Part shown: one piece after another, positions 44,824 to 52,676 of the stretch
How the letters are laid out: the number at the start of each line of letters is the position of its first letter
Numbering within the stretch: position 1 is the first letter of the stretch
From: Aquificaceae bacterium
GTDB taxonomy: Bacteria > Aquificota > Aquificia > Aquificales > Aquificaceae
Reading direction: 5' to 3'
Assembly (NCBI GenBank): GCA_026981975.1
Contig: JALSHV010000011.1
Coordinates: 1-64,000 of the forward strand
DNA length: 64,000 nucleotides
Translations under genes and position numbers: made by a program
The notes under the pieces: model-generated
Database searches by the model: none
The model's input: the letters and a program-made list of their open reading frames with translations, nothing else
Told to the model about the DNA's origin: nothing

Positions 44824-45513
44824 ATGAGAAAGCTTTACACTTCCTACTACAGTCTCTACTGTTTCAAAACCGGGTATTTTAAGAGCAAGAGACTCCTTGG
44901 GGTCAGGATTACCGTCGGCAAGCCCGCTTGGTGTGGGGATAAGGTAGAGGAAGAGTACCTTGCCCTTGCTCCCTATGGAGTTTTGGGGGAGGAAGACTGG
45001 AGTAAGTACAGAGAGTTGTACTTTTCAAGGGTGCTGGGGAAACTCAATCCCAGGAAAGTGTTTGAAGATCTTCGCAGGCTTGCCGATCCTTATATACCCG
45101 TTCTTCTGTGTTATGAGCCTCCCAAGGAAGGATATAACTGCCACAGGTGGCTCGTGGCTGAGTGGTTTAAAGAAGCCGGTATAGAGGTTGAAGAGTTCGG
45201 ATATCCGCGATGGATTGATAGATGGATAGCTCAGCAGAAGAACTTAAATATTTCTTTTCCGAAGGAACAAACAGATTTATTCAGTGATATGGAGAAAAGA
45301 GTAAAGGCGAGAGCCAGGTATGTGAAGATACTTGGATGCGAAAACGGTGTATGCAGGGTTAAAGGGAGTTCGGGCAATATTTACGAGGTGGACGTAGGAA
45401 AAGGTACCTGTACATGTCCTTTCTTTCAGAACAGGTGGATCAAGTGTAAGCATATGTATGCGGTTGAAGAGTATCTCGGCAAGGAGATAGAGGTCAGGAA
45501 GGTGGCGAAATGA
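44824..45513 (+). CDS. DUF488-like domain fused to SWIM zinc finger
   Basis: 229 residues. The N-terminal part ends in VLLCYEPPKEGYNCHRWLVAEW (Cys106-His107-Arg108), the hallmark of DUF488. The C-terminal SWIM motif CTCPFF..CKHM places zinc ligands at 196, 198, 208 and 210. SWIM fingers bind DNA or protein. The catalytic role of DUF488 is unknown. The stop overlaps the start of the Mom-like gene as ATGA, so the two are coupled. Confidence 0.75.
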   Translation: MRKLYTSYYSLYCFKTGYFKSKRLLGVRITVGKPAWCGDKVEEEYLALAPYGVLGEEDWSKYRELYFSRVLGKLNPRKVFEDLRRLADPYIPVLLCYEPPKEGYNCHRWLVAEWFKEAGIEVEEFGYPRWIDRWIAQQKNLNISFPKEQTDLFSDMEKRVKARARYVKILGCENGVCRVKGSSGNIYEVDVGKGTCTCPFFQNRWIKCKHMYAVEEYLGKEIEVRKVAK

Positions 45514-46886
45514 TTTTCTTCGGACGACTCCGAAAACCCGAACAACAGTTTATCTGGAAGCTCGGAAAGGAAGGGGTCTTTGACGGAAGGGATGTTCAGA
45601 TAATAGGGAGCGGGAGTTTTACTTTTGAGCAGATACTGAAACACTTTTCTCCGAAAACAGTTTTCGGAAATGATATTAGTTTGCTTACTGTTGTTGTTGG
45701 GGATTATATACTCGGCAGGGAAAGGGATATATGGATAAAGGACACAAGGGAAGGGGAGATATTCAGACCATTACTTGAGGATAGGATGGATGGAACTTTA
45801 GGCAAGGCTGCCTCCGTTCTCAGTGTTTATCACTATACCTCTTACTACCCTCTCAATAACCTGCACAAGGTGAGGCTCTTTAACCAGGAGCTTAAGAGAT
45901 TTGACAGGGTTTACGAAGGATGCGTTGAGTTTCTGAAGGAATTCAAGGAAAAGGTCAGACTGGACGACCTTGTGGTCAGGGACGGGGTGGAGGTAATCGG
46001 AGACAAAAGCAGGCTTTACATATGGCATCTGCCTTTCTCTGAGGGAGACGGCTATCTCAGGGACTACAGGCTTGTTAATGCTGTCTTCGGATGGGACGCT
46101 CCTGAATACAGGAAGATGACTACAGAGAGAAACATTTCTCACTTGAGGAAGTTTATCTCTGAAGGATATGACTTCTTGTTCTTTACATCTCACTATGTTG
46201 ACGATTGCAGGGATTATATACTTGCCAAGTTCAAGTATAAGAACAACGACATCGTTTACGTTTACGGGAATTTTGATGAAAGGGTTTATTGGGCTAAGAG
46301 ATGGGCACCGGCTACCGCACCCGGTAACTACCCTATGCTCTCCGACGAGTTTGTATTTACTGAGGAAACGGATATAGGGTTTCGGGTCGTTGACAGGAAG
46401 ACTTTTAACTACTACAGGGAGCTCTTTATAGGAAAGGACAAGGTTAGATTCTACAGCAACCCTTCCGACTCTATCCCGGTTCTCCTCTTTGCTGACTCAA
46501 AGTTTTTCGGATTTCTGCTCTTTGCCAGGGACAGGTTTTCATACAAGCTCGGCAAAAGGCCTTATGCTTTTCTGGTTTCGGACTTCAGGGTTCCATCCGA
46601 GATTCGTAGGTTGTCCAAGCTTGTGATTATGCTGGCGAGAAGTAAGGAGATGAAAAGGCTTTACGAACACAGGTACGGTGTTGTTGTTGATGAGCTTGTA
46701 ACAGCTGTTTATACGGAAAAACCAGTTTCAATGAAGTACAGAGGAGAATACAGCCTTATAGCCAGAAAGAAAAAAAGGATCGGTGAGGAGACGTTTTATT
46801 ACCTGACGTATAAGGCTTCGTTTGGAAACAAGAGCTTGAAAGAGGAGTACCTGCTTTGGTTGAAGAAACATTTTTGTCTGGGTTAA
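45510..46886 (+). CDS. Methyltransferase-like plus Mom-like acyltransferase protein, candidate DNA base modifier
   Basis: 458 residues in two parts. Residues 28-68 look like a Rossmann methyltransferase fold (VQIIGSGSFTFEQIL, then VFGNDISLLTVVVGDY). The C-terminal third (about 310-415) is Mom-like, with FLVSDFRVPSEIRRLSKLVIML near 354-374 and KPVSMKYRG at 404-412. Mom of phage Mu modifies adenine at N6 to evade restriction. The fused form is known as a phage antirestriction-type family, but its exact product is not established. It sits with ParB-like and GNAT-like genes. Confidence 0.7.
   Translation: MIFFGRLRKPEQQFIWKLGKEGVFDGRDVQIIGSGSFTFEQILKHFSPKTVFGNDISLLTVVVGDYILGRERDIWIKDTREGEIFRPLLEDRMDGTLGKAASVLSVYHYTSYYPLNNLHKVRLFNQELKRFDRVYEGCVEFLKEFKEKVRLDDLVVRDGVEVIGDKSRLYIWHLPFSEGDGYLRDYRLVNAVFGWDAPEYRKMTTERNISHLRKFISEGYDFLFFTSHYVDDCRDYILAKFKYKNNDIVYVYGNFDERVYWAKRWAPATAPGNYPMLSDEFVFTEETDIGFRVVDRKTFNYYRELFIGKDKVRFYSNPSDSIPVLLFADSKFFGFLLFARDRFSYKLGKRPYAFLVSDFRVPSEIRRLSKLVIMLARSKEMKRLYEHRYGVVVDELVTAVYTEKPVSMKYRGEYSLIARKKKRIGEETFYYLTYKASFGNKSLKEEYLLWLKKHFCLG
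45650..45668. repeat. Palindrome copy 1 (inside the Mom-like gene)
   Basis: CCGAAAACAGTTTTCGG (45651-45667), a 17-base inverted repeat about an A, lies in codons about 47-53 of the Mom-like gene. The same 17 bases occur at 54645-54661. An exact palindromic match 9 kb apart is unlikely by chance and suggests a protein-binding site. Confidence 0.55.
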
Positions 46887-47152
46887 AGGTTCGTGTCTCT
46901 AACAGCTGGACGGGTAAGTTTTTGTATATCAGAGGCAAAGGAGACAGGTCTCTTTGCGGATTTCATGTAAGGGATGAGACAGTATGTGTGGAGTTTTCGG
47001 ATGCGGAAATCTGTCCGAAATGTAAAAGGCTTTTGTTGGGGATGTTCAGGGCAGTGTTAGAAATCAAAGATGTGGTAGATCTGGCGTGTGTAGGAGGTCT
47101 GAAAGATGTCTTTGAAAAGTTTGAGAGAAGTAGCTCAGATAGGCAAGTTTAA
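46856..47152 (+). CDS. Small Cys-containing protein between the Mom-like and ParB-like genes
   Basis: 98 codons if read from a TTG at 46856. A later GTG near 46894 is also possible. Residues CGFHV..CVEFSDAEICPKC resemble a zinc-ribbon. The frame overlaps both neighbours, as expected in a tight operon. The start is uncertain. Confidence 0.45.
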   Translation: MVEETFLSGLKVRVSNSWTGKFLYIRGKGDRSLCGFHVRDETVCVEFSDAEICPKCKRLLLGMFRAVLEIKDVVDLACVGGLKDVFEKFERSSSDRQV

Positions 47153-48053
47153 GATAGGGTTTGTTGATCCTAAGGAGCTGAAACTTCTGGAGAAGAACGC
47201 AAGATACATGCCTGCAGAGATGTTTGACAGGCTTGTTCAGAACATCAAGAAGGACAAACAGCTGAGTTCGGTTCCTTTCTGTTACCTTGACCCCGAAACC
47301 GGGGAGATGACTGTTCTTTCGGGAAACCACAGGGTTAAAGCTGCTCTTGCCGCCGGACTTGAGGTCATACCCGTTATGTGGAATGTGGAACCTATGACCG
47401 AAGACGAGAGACTTGCTATACAGCTTTCTCACAACGCTATACAGGGTATGGACGATCTCCAGATACTGAAAGAGCTTTACTCCAAGATACAGGATGTTGA
47501 ACTGAAGGAGTACGCCGCTGTGGACATAGCCTACGATCTTTTGGATCTGGAAGAAGAGGAGGAGGTTAACACGGATCTTATATCTACTCCTGATCTTCCG
47601 GACAGAACTATAGTGCTTGTATTTACCGAACCCGAATTTCAGAGGATAAGGGAGATCCTTGAGAAGTATGAAGGAGACACGGTGCTACTTGCTCATGAGG
47701 ACCAGTATGAGAAGTTCAACCAGATCGTTGCTAAGCTCAGGGAAGAGTATGACGTTTTCAACACCGCTACTGTTTTCCGCATATTGATTGAAGGTTTTGA
47801 GAAGTTTATGAAAAAAGAAGCTGAACTGGATGACCTTTACAGAGGGGATGTGGACGTTGAGGGCATGGTCAACTGGAGGGTCGGGGGGACGAAGGGAGTT
47901 GTTGATGTGAGAACCGCCCGAAAGCTCAAGAAGTTGATAGATAGATACGGGCTTGATGAGATAGTCAGGATTCTTGAGGAGTATGAGGCAAGGAGCGTTA
48001 TAGATGAGAACCTTGACAGACCCGTCTTTCCAGATCTTGAAGAGTTTTCTTGA
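47106..48053 (+). CDS. ParB-like nuclease-domain protein
   Basis: 315 residues. The N-terminal ParB fold is clear: KELKLLEKNARYMP (28-36) and VLSGNHRVKAALAAGLEVIPVMW (70-92, GNHR box). It is followed by a helical region and an unknown C-terminal half. In phages and mobile islands such ParB domains act as CTPases or nucleases and are often linked to DNA-modification enzymes or PAPS-reductase-like proteins (IbrB with IbrA). Good AGGAGGT. It overlaps the next gene by 50 bases. Confidence 0.82.
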   Translation: MSLKSLREVAQIGKFKIGFVDPKELKLLEKNARYMPAEMFDRLVQNIKKDKQLSSVPFCYLDPETGEMTVLSGNHRVKAALAAGLEVIPVMWNVEPMTEDERLAIQLSHNAIQGMDDLQILKELYSKIQDVELKEYAAVDIAYDLLDLEEEEEVNTDLISTPDLPDRTIVLVFTEPEFQRIREILEKYEGDTVLLAHEDQYEKFNQIVAKLREEYDVFNTATVFRILIEGFEKFMKKEAELDDLYRGDVDVEGMVNWRVGGTKGVVDVRTARKLKKLIDRYGLDEIVRILEEYEARSVIDENLDRPVFPDLEEFS

Positions 48054-48876
48054 TAGATACAGGCCCCTATCTCTCAGGGAAGTTGTTAAGTCATTTCCCG
48101 AAACGAATTACCTCGTATCCTTTCCTGTTATAGCTCTTTATTACGATCTCCTGCGTTTTCTTGAAAGGAGGAGCGTTGTATTTTTTGATGGGCTTGTGTG
48201 CCTTCTTGAAAAGAAGACCCTCCTGTTGTACGGAGGGGAGTACGACCTTTCCGGGTTTGAGGGGTGGACCGTTAAAAGTGCTCAGCGGTTACCTTTTAAA
48301 GGCGGTCGCAAGTACGTGGAAACCCTCTATTGCCTTGATCAGGTTCTTGATCCTTCTTCTTACCCTAAGAGAAAGCACAGGAAAAAGAAACTTCTTTATC
48401 CTTTGAGAAGAGCTGAGAGAGAAGGAGTGGAGATCAGGGATCTCGGGGAGGAGTGGCTTGTTAAGGCTGTAGAACTTTCGGAGAGGTGGGAGGAGTACAA
48501 GGTAAGTTCGGGAAAGGTTTACGTTAGAGGTTTTCCGAAGGGGGAGTTCAGGAGGATGGCTGAGAGGTTTTTCCTTCTCAGGAAGCTCGGGATTGTGAAC
48601 GGGTACATGTTCGGCGTTTTTGTTAAAGAGAAGCCCTACTATATCGGGATAGATGTTTTTCTGTCTCCGGAAACGGTTTACGGGGTTGCTGGGTTTTCCC
48701 TTTCCTTTGATTTTGACAGGAGCTTCGGGAACGAGGCGTTTCTTCTGGAGTGCGCCTTTTTGCATGAGAGGGGGCATCGGCGACTTAACGTAGGTTTCTC
48801 AACGGACAAGACGGTGAGGGAGTTTAAGGAGAAATGGGTTCACGAATCTCGGGTAAGTTATCAGTACAGGATCTGA
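48004..48876 (+). CDS. GNAT/FemAB-like acyltransferase, copy 1
   Basis: 290 residues. The C-terminal half (from about 150) reads as a GNAT/DUF2156/FemAB-type acyltransferase fold, ending RRLNVGFSTDKTVREFKEKW, the 'NxG..xD..xxxxKxKW' pattern of that group. The N-terminal half (PLSLREVVKSFPETNYLVSFPVIALYYDL, RSVVFFDGL) is shared with the next gene. Start ATG 48004, 8 bases after AAGGAG. The acceptor is unknown; context suggests modified DNA bases. Confidence 0.65.
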   Translation: MRTLTDPSFQILKSFLDRYRPLSLREVVKSFPETNYLVSFPVIALYYDLLRFLERRSVVFFDGLVCLLEKKTLLLYGGEYDLSGFEGWTVKSAQRLPFKGGRKYVETLYCLDQVLDPSSYPKRKHRKKKLLYPLRRAEREGVEIRDLGEEWLVKAVELSERWEEYKVSSGKVYVRGFPKGEFRRMAERFFLLRKLGIVNGYMFGVFVKEKPYYIGIDVFLSPETVYGVAGFSLSFDFDRSFGNEAFLLECAFLHERGHRRLNVGFSTDKTVREFKEKWVHESRVSYQYRI

Positions 48877-49700
48877 AGGAGTTTCTCTCCCGATACAGGG
48901 ACAAGGTTGTGTCCCTCAGAAAAGTCATGGAAGATTTTCCGCCTTTCCATGAACACGCCTGCTCTTTTCCGGTGAGTTCCCTGTACCACGACCTTGTGTC
49001 ATCTATGAGAGAGAGGAGTGTTGTCTTTCTGGACGGAGCTGTTTTTTATCTCAGCAGCGCTACAGCTGTGCTTTATAAGGAAGTTGATTATGAATTTCCG
49101 CCGGGCACTCGGATAAAGACCCTTTTCAATTTCCCTTACAAAGACAGGAAGAAGCTGACCGAGATTCTGTACAGACTTCCTGATATTTTTGACAGGAGCA
49201 TGTACAGGAACTCCGAGTCATACAGGAGTAGAATTAAACACCTTAAGAAGCTTCAGAAGATCGGATACAGAGAGTACTTGGTTACACCGGACAGGTTATC
49301 TGATGCTAAGAGACTCCATGATGAATGGGTGGAGTACAAACTCTCCAGACACGATACATACAGGGTTATGTTCCCAAAGAACAGGTACCTTTCTATGCTC
49401 GTTTCCTGTGTAAACTCCAAGCTCTTCCCATATAAAGCCCTGATCGGTTATATAGGCAATGAACCCGTATCTCTGAGTCTTTTCCTTTTTTGGAAGGGAA
49501 TGGTTTACTCCCTTATAGGGATAAGCAGGTACTGGGAGTATTCCCATATAGGAGACGGAGTTTTCCTGTATCAGATGAGAAAACTTCTGGAGGAGGGCTA
49601 CGAGTATGTGAATGTAGGCTATGTGCAGGACAGAGGGATAGAAGAGTACAAGAAGAAGTTTCCTTACATTGAGGTGGTTACGTACGTTTACTCCGCTTAA
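48834..49700 (+). CDS. GNAT/FemAB-like acyltransferase, copy 2
   Basis: 288 residues, paralogous to the previous gene along its whole length: VVSLRKVMEDFPPFHEHACSFPVSSLYHDL and MRERSVVFLDGAVF parallel its neighbour, and EYVNVGYVQDRGIEEYKKKF is the same acyltransferase C terminus. The 43-base overlap with copy 1 and short ribosome-site spacing imply coupled translation. It is the last gene of the modification island, before the first late promoter. Confidence 0.65.
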   Translation: MGSRISGKLSVQDLKEFLSRYRDKVVSLRKVMEDFPPFHEHACSFPVSSLYHDLVSSMRERSVVFLDGAVFYLSSATAVLYKEVDYEFPPGTRIKTLFNFPYKDRKKLTEILYRLPDIFDRSMYRNSESYRSRIKHLKKLQKIGYREYLVTPDRLSDAKRLHDEWVEYKLSRHDTYRVMFPKNRYLSMLVSCVNSKLFPYKALIGYIGNEPVSLSLFLFWKGMVYSLIGISRYWEYSHIGDGVFLYQMRKLLEEGYEYVNVGYVQDRGIEEYKKKFPYIEVVTYVYSA

Positions 49701-49704
49701 AAAG

Positions 49705-49738
49705 TTGATGCTATTAATCACACTTTGTATGTTATTAT
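49705..49738 (+). promoter_or_regulatory. Late promoter L1 with imperfect operator
   Basis: TTGATG (49705-49710), 17 bases, TATGTT (49728-49733), followed by TATTAT. An imperfect operator AATCAC-N9-GTTATT starts at 49716. It precedes the terminase group. Confidence 0.7.
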
Positions 49739-49763
49739 CTGTAAGGATGTGTAAGGATAGGGT

Positions 49764-50099
49764 ATGAAGGTACTTAAATACTTGGACTATGTGAATGAAC
49801 AGGTTGCTGAGGCAAAGATAAGGCTCGGTAAGGGGTTTTATGCTTACACGGGCGGTGAGTATGTCAGGCAGAAGCTGGCGACGAAGCACGGGTGTAAGGA
49901 CTTCAGGTATATAAGACTCAGGAAGCCGGGTAGGCTTCTTCTTCTGTGTATAAGGGACAAACCCGGACTTCGTGGTGGAAGGACTAAGGCTATAGCTCTG
50001 CTTCGGGATAAAGACATTGATTTGAGAACTTTGGGGAAAGACAGGGCGGTCAGGAAGGCTATCAAAAGGTTTAGGAAGTTCGTACATGGGACGCCGTAA
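49764..50099 (+). CDS. Unknown basic late protein
   Basis: 111 residues, strongly basic (RDKDIDLRTLGKDRAVRKAIKRFRKF at the end). The first late gene, directly upstream of and overlapping the small terminase by 14 bases. Possibly a DNA-binding packaging accessory, an inference from charge and position. Confidence 0.5.
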   Translation: MKVLKYLDYVNEQVAEAKIRLGKGFYAYTGGEYVRQKLATKHGCKDFRYIRLRKPGRLLLLCIRDKPGLRGGRTKAIALLRDKDIDLRTLGKDRAVRKAIKRFRKFVHGTP

Positions 50100-50640
50100 G
50101 TATAACTGGGAAGCGGCTAAGCTTAAGTATGTGCAGGGTATTGTAAATGAAGAGGGTAAGAGGGTTTTTCCCACGCTTGAGGAAATAGCTAAGGAGCTTG
50201 GCTGTCATGTGGGTCTTGTTTACAGGAGGGCTGCCAAGGAGAAGTGGACCTTTGAGAGAGAATTGTTTTTAAGGAAGCTGGAGGAAGAGCACAAGAGGAA
50301 GAGAATAGAAAAGGTATCCAAGGATTTAAGTCAGATAGAGGACAGGGTTACACAGGGACTCAAATTCGCTACCGCTCAGCTGACAAAACACATAGCGGAC
50401 AGAGCAAACAGAGGGGAAGACTTTTCCTTGTCTGAAATAGAGACGATAGTTCGTATATTTTCTCGAATACAGCAGGCAACTAATTTGCTCCTCGGTAAAC
50501 CTACGCATATTGTTCAGAGCTTTGATAAAGATGTGAAGCAAGTTATCAAGGACAGAGAAACTGCGATAGCAATAATAACCGCTGTCAGACAGGTTATAAA
50601 CAAAAAGGCTTTAACTAAGAAGGGGAGACATCATGAGTAA
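50086..50640 (+). CDS. terS: Terminase small subunit
   Basis: 184 residues. The N-terminal HTH (FPTLEEIAKELGCHVGLVYRRAAKEKWTFERE, with the Tyr-Arg-Arg recognition-helix pattern) is characteristic of small terminases that recognise the packaging start. The central part is helical and likely oligomeric. It lies two genes before the large subunit, the usual order. Confidence 0.78.
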   Translation: MGRRKYNWEAAKLKYVQGIVNEEGKRVFPTLEEIAKELGCHVGLVYRRAAKEKWTFERELFLRKLEEEHKRKRIEKVSKDLSQIEDRVTQGLKFATAQLTKHIADRANRGEDFSLSEIETIVRIFSRIQQATNLLLGKPTHIVQSFDKDVKQVIKDRETAIAIITAVRQVINKKALTKKGRHHE

Positions 50641-50836
50641 CAAGGAAGCGTTTTTTGAGCTGTGCAGGGATATAGAGCTTGAGCTTATGTATCGCTTCGG
50701 GATGCTGGAGGAGGAGCTACGAGCGGTTGAAGAATACTTTCGCATAAAGCACAGGTATACCGACAGCGCAAGCTATAAACACGGTTTGAGGAGACTCCAA
50801 GAGTTTAAAGACAGGCTGATGGGGACGGTCAGGTGA
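50633..50836 (+). CDS. Small protein between terminase genes
   Basis: 67 residues, helical (FELCRDIELELMYRFGMLEEELRAVEEYF). It overlaps the genes on either side by 8 and 4 bases. Not recognised. Confidence 0.55.
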   Translation: MSNKEAFFELCRDIELELMYRFGMLEEELRAVEEYFRIKHRYTDSASYKHGLRRLQEFKDRLMGTVR

Positions 50837-52638
50837 ACGAGGAATACCTTGAGATCCTCGTTTCCGACGTTTTTGAGGAGAAGCCTGTAGATATTGAAGA
50901 GTTTGTCAACTATTACCTCGGGCTGAAGGGGCAGGTGTTCCCTAAGTTGATGGATCTCTTGATTAAGGTCTGGCATGAGGGAGAGTATTTTCTTGTGGTT
51001 CTTGACGGGGGTATAGGATGGGGGAAATCAACCTTTGCGAAGATAAACCTTCTGTATCTGTTTTACAACGCCATTATCCTGAAAAGTCCTCAGAGGTTTC
51101 TCGGGTTTGTTGAGGGGACTGAGCTTCCCATACTTCTTGTTGGGGAAAGCCAGAAACAAGCGAAACATACCCTTTTCAACGATGTGAAGACCATTATGCA
51201 GAACTCTCCATATTTTGCGGAGAAGATAAAGAGCAGGGAGATCTTGATGTACGAAGCTAAGGACGGGGGTGAGGTAAGGCATGTTGGTAAGAATGTTGTG
51301 ATAGTGCCTCGTGGGATAGATGATACGGGGATACTGGGATTAAACCTCATAGGGGTCGTGATGGAGGAGGTTAACTTTTGGAGCGTGCTCGTAAACAGTA
51401 AGTTGGGAAGGAACTACGATACCGCAAGGGAGACCTTTGACAAGCTTCACAGGAGGTTCGTGTCGAGGTACGGGAACTTTGAAATCAGACAGCTTCCATT
51501 CATCCCCAAGTTCTTCGTTGTTTCCTCCAACCATAAAGAAAAGGATCTTACCTCCCAGCTTGCCAAGGAGTACGGTGGGTCTCCGAATTTTCTGTACCTT
51601 CACATGAGGTCATGGGACACCCACCCGTACGGGTGGCACGCTGAGGAAACTTTCAGGGTGTGCATAGGAAACCGTCAGCAGCTTCCGAGAATCATAGACT
51701 CAGAAGAGAGTTGCAGGGGATGCAAGATTGCTCTGGGGAGGACCTTTAAAAACTGCGGACATAAGATAGAGGAAGTCCCTGCGGATTACAGGGTGGATTT
51801 TGAGAGGGATATAGTCAGGAGTGTTAGGGATTATCTCGGATACCCCCAGTATGCGAGCTCCCCCTTTATAGCGGACAGGGAGCGGGTTTTCAACTGTATT
51901 GATGAAGTTCTTTCACATCCATGGGAGGATGAGGAGGTTGTTCCTTACGTTTCTATTGTTCAGGAGGTGCAGAGGTGGAAGATACCGCTTCCAGCCAAGA
52001 TCAAGGTCATCAATCCGCAGGCTAAGAGGTTTATCCACGTTGATCTCGGGCTCAGGAGGGATGCCTGCGGTATAGCCATGGGGCATGTGGAGGAGTTCGT
52101 CACCGTGGAGAGGATAGACGAGGAAGGCAACTCTTATTCCGAGACCCTTCCTGTTGTGAGGATAGACCTGATGGTGAGGATAGTGCCTCCGGAGGAAGGG
52201 GAGATAGAGATATCGGAGGTGAGGAACGTTCTTTACTACCTGCAATCAAGGGGATTCAATATTCACACGATCAGCTTTGACGGGTTTCAGAGTGCGGACA
52301 GCATACAGATACTGAAGAGGAGGTTCCCTGAAGTTGAGCTTCTGTCGGTTGACAGAAATACGCAACCTTACGAGTTCTTAAGGAGCGCTATATATGAAGG
52401 GAGGATCAGGTATTACCACTATAAACCCTTCATATCGGAGCTTCTTGAACTTGAGTTTGATGATGTGAAGGGGAAGGTGGATCACCCGCCGGGCGGATCC
52501 AAGGATGTGGCTGATGCTGTAGCCGGTGTGGTCTATCACTGCATGATAAAGAGTAAGGCTTCTTTTCCCTCCCGTATAGAGAGAGGGTATCCCCATGTGG
52601 GAGAGTCTCCGTGGTGGGAGAGGTTACGTGAGTTGTAA
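50833..52638 (+). CDS. terL: Terminase large subunit
   Basis: 601 residues. Packaging ATPase and nuclease: Walker A DGGIGWGKSTFAK (about 58-70), Walker B GLNLIGVVMEEVNFW (about 174-188), and an RNase-H-fold nuclease with acidic motifs FIHVDLGLRRDACG, HTISFDGFQSADS and SKDVADAVAGVVYHC. GTG start overlapping the upstream stop. The nuclease layout matches headful-packaging enzymes of T4-like or related phages. Confidence 0.95.
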   Translation: MNEEYLEILVSDVFEEKPVDIEEFVNYYLGLKGQVFPKLMDLLIKVWHEGEYFLVVLDGGIGWGKSTFAKINLLYLFYNAIILKSPQRFLGFVEGTELPILLVGESQKQAKHTLFNDVKTIMQNSPYFAEKIKSREILMYEAKDGGEVRHVGKNVVIVPRGIDDTGILGLNLIGVVMEEVNFWSVLVNSKLGRNYDTARETFDKLHRRFVSRYGNFEIRQLPFIPKFFVVSSNHKEKDLTSQLAKEYGGSPNFLYLHMRSWDTHPYGWHAEETFRVCIGNRQQLPRIIDSEESCRGCKIALGRTFKNCGHKIEEVPADYRVDFERDIVRSVRDYLGYPQYASSPFIADRERVFNCIDEVLSHPWEDEEVVPYVSIVQEVQRWKIPLPAKIKVINPQAKRFIHVDLGLRRDACGIAMGHVEEFVTVERIDEEGNSYSETLPVVRIDLMVRIVPPEEGEIEISEVRNVLYYLQSRGFNIHTISFDGFQSADSIQILKRRFPEVELLSVDRNTQPYEFLRSAIYEGRIRYYHYKPFISELLELEFDDVKGKVDHPPGGSKDVADAVAGVVYHCMIKSKASFPSRIERGYPHVGESPWWERLREL

Positions 52639-52665
52639 AGTCAATAGCGTATTGTATGTTATTAA
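52633..52665 (+). promoter_or_regulatory. Late promoter L2 with imperfect operator
   Basis: TTGTAA (52633-52638), 16 bases, TATGTT (52655-52660); the operator AATAGC-N9-GTTATT starts at 52643. It overlaps the terminase stop and precedes the portal gene. Confidence 0.65.
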
Positions 52666-52676
52666 ATGGGGGTCTC

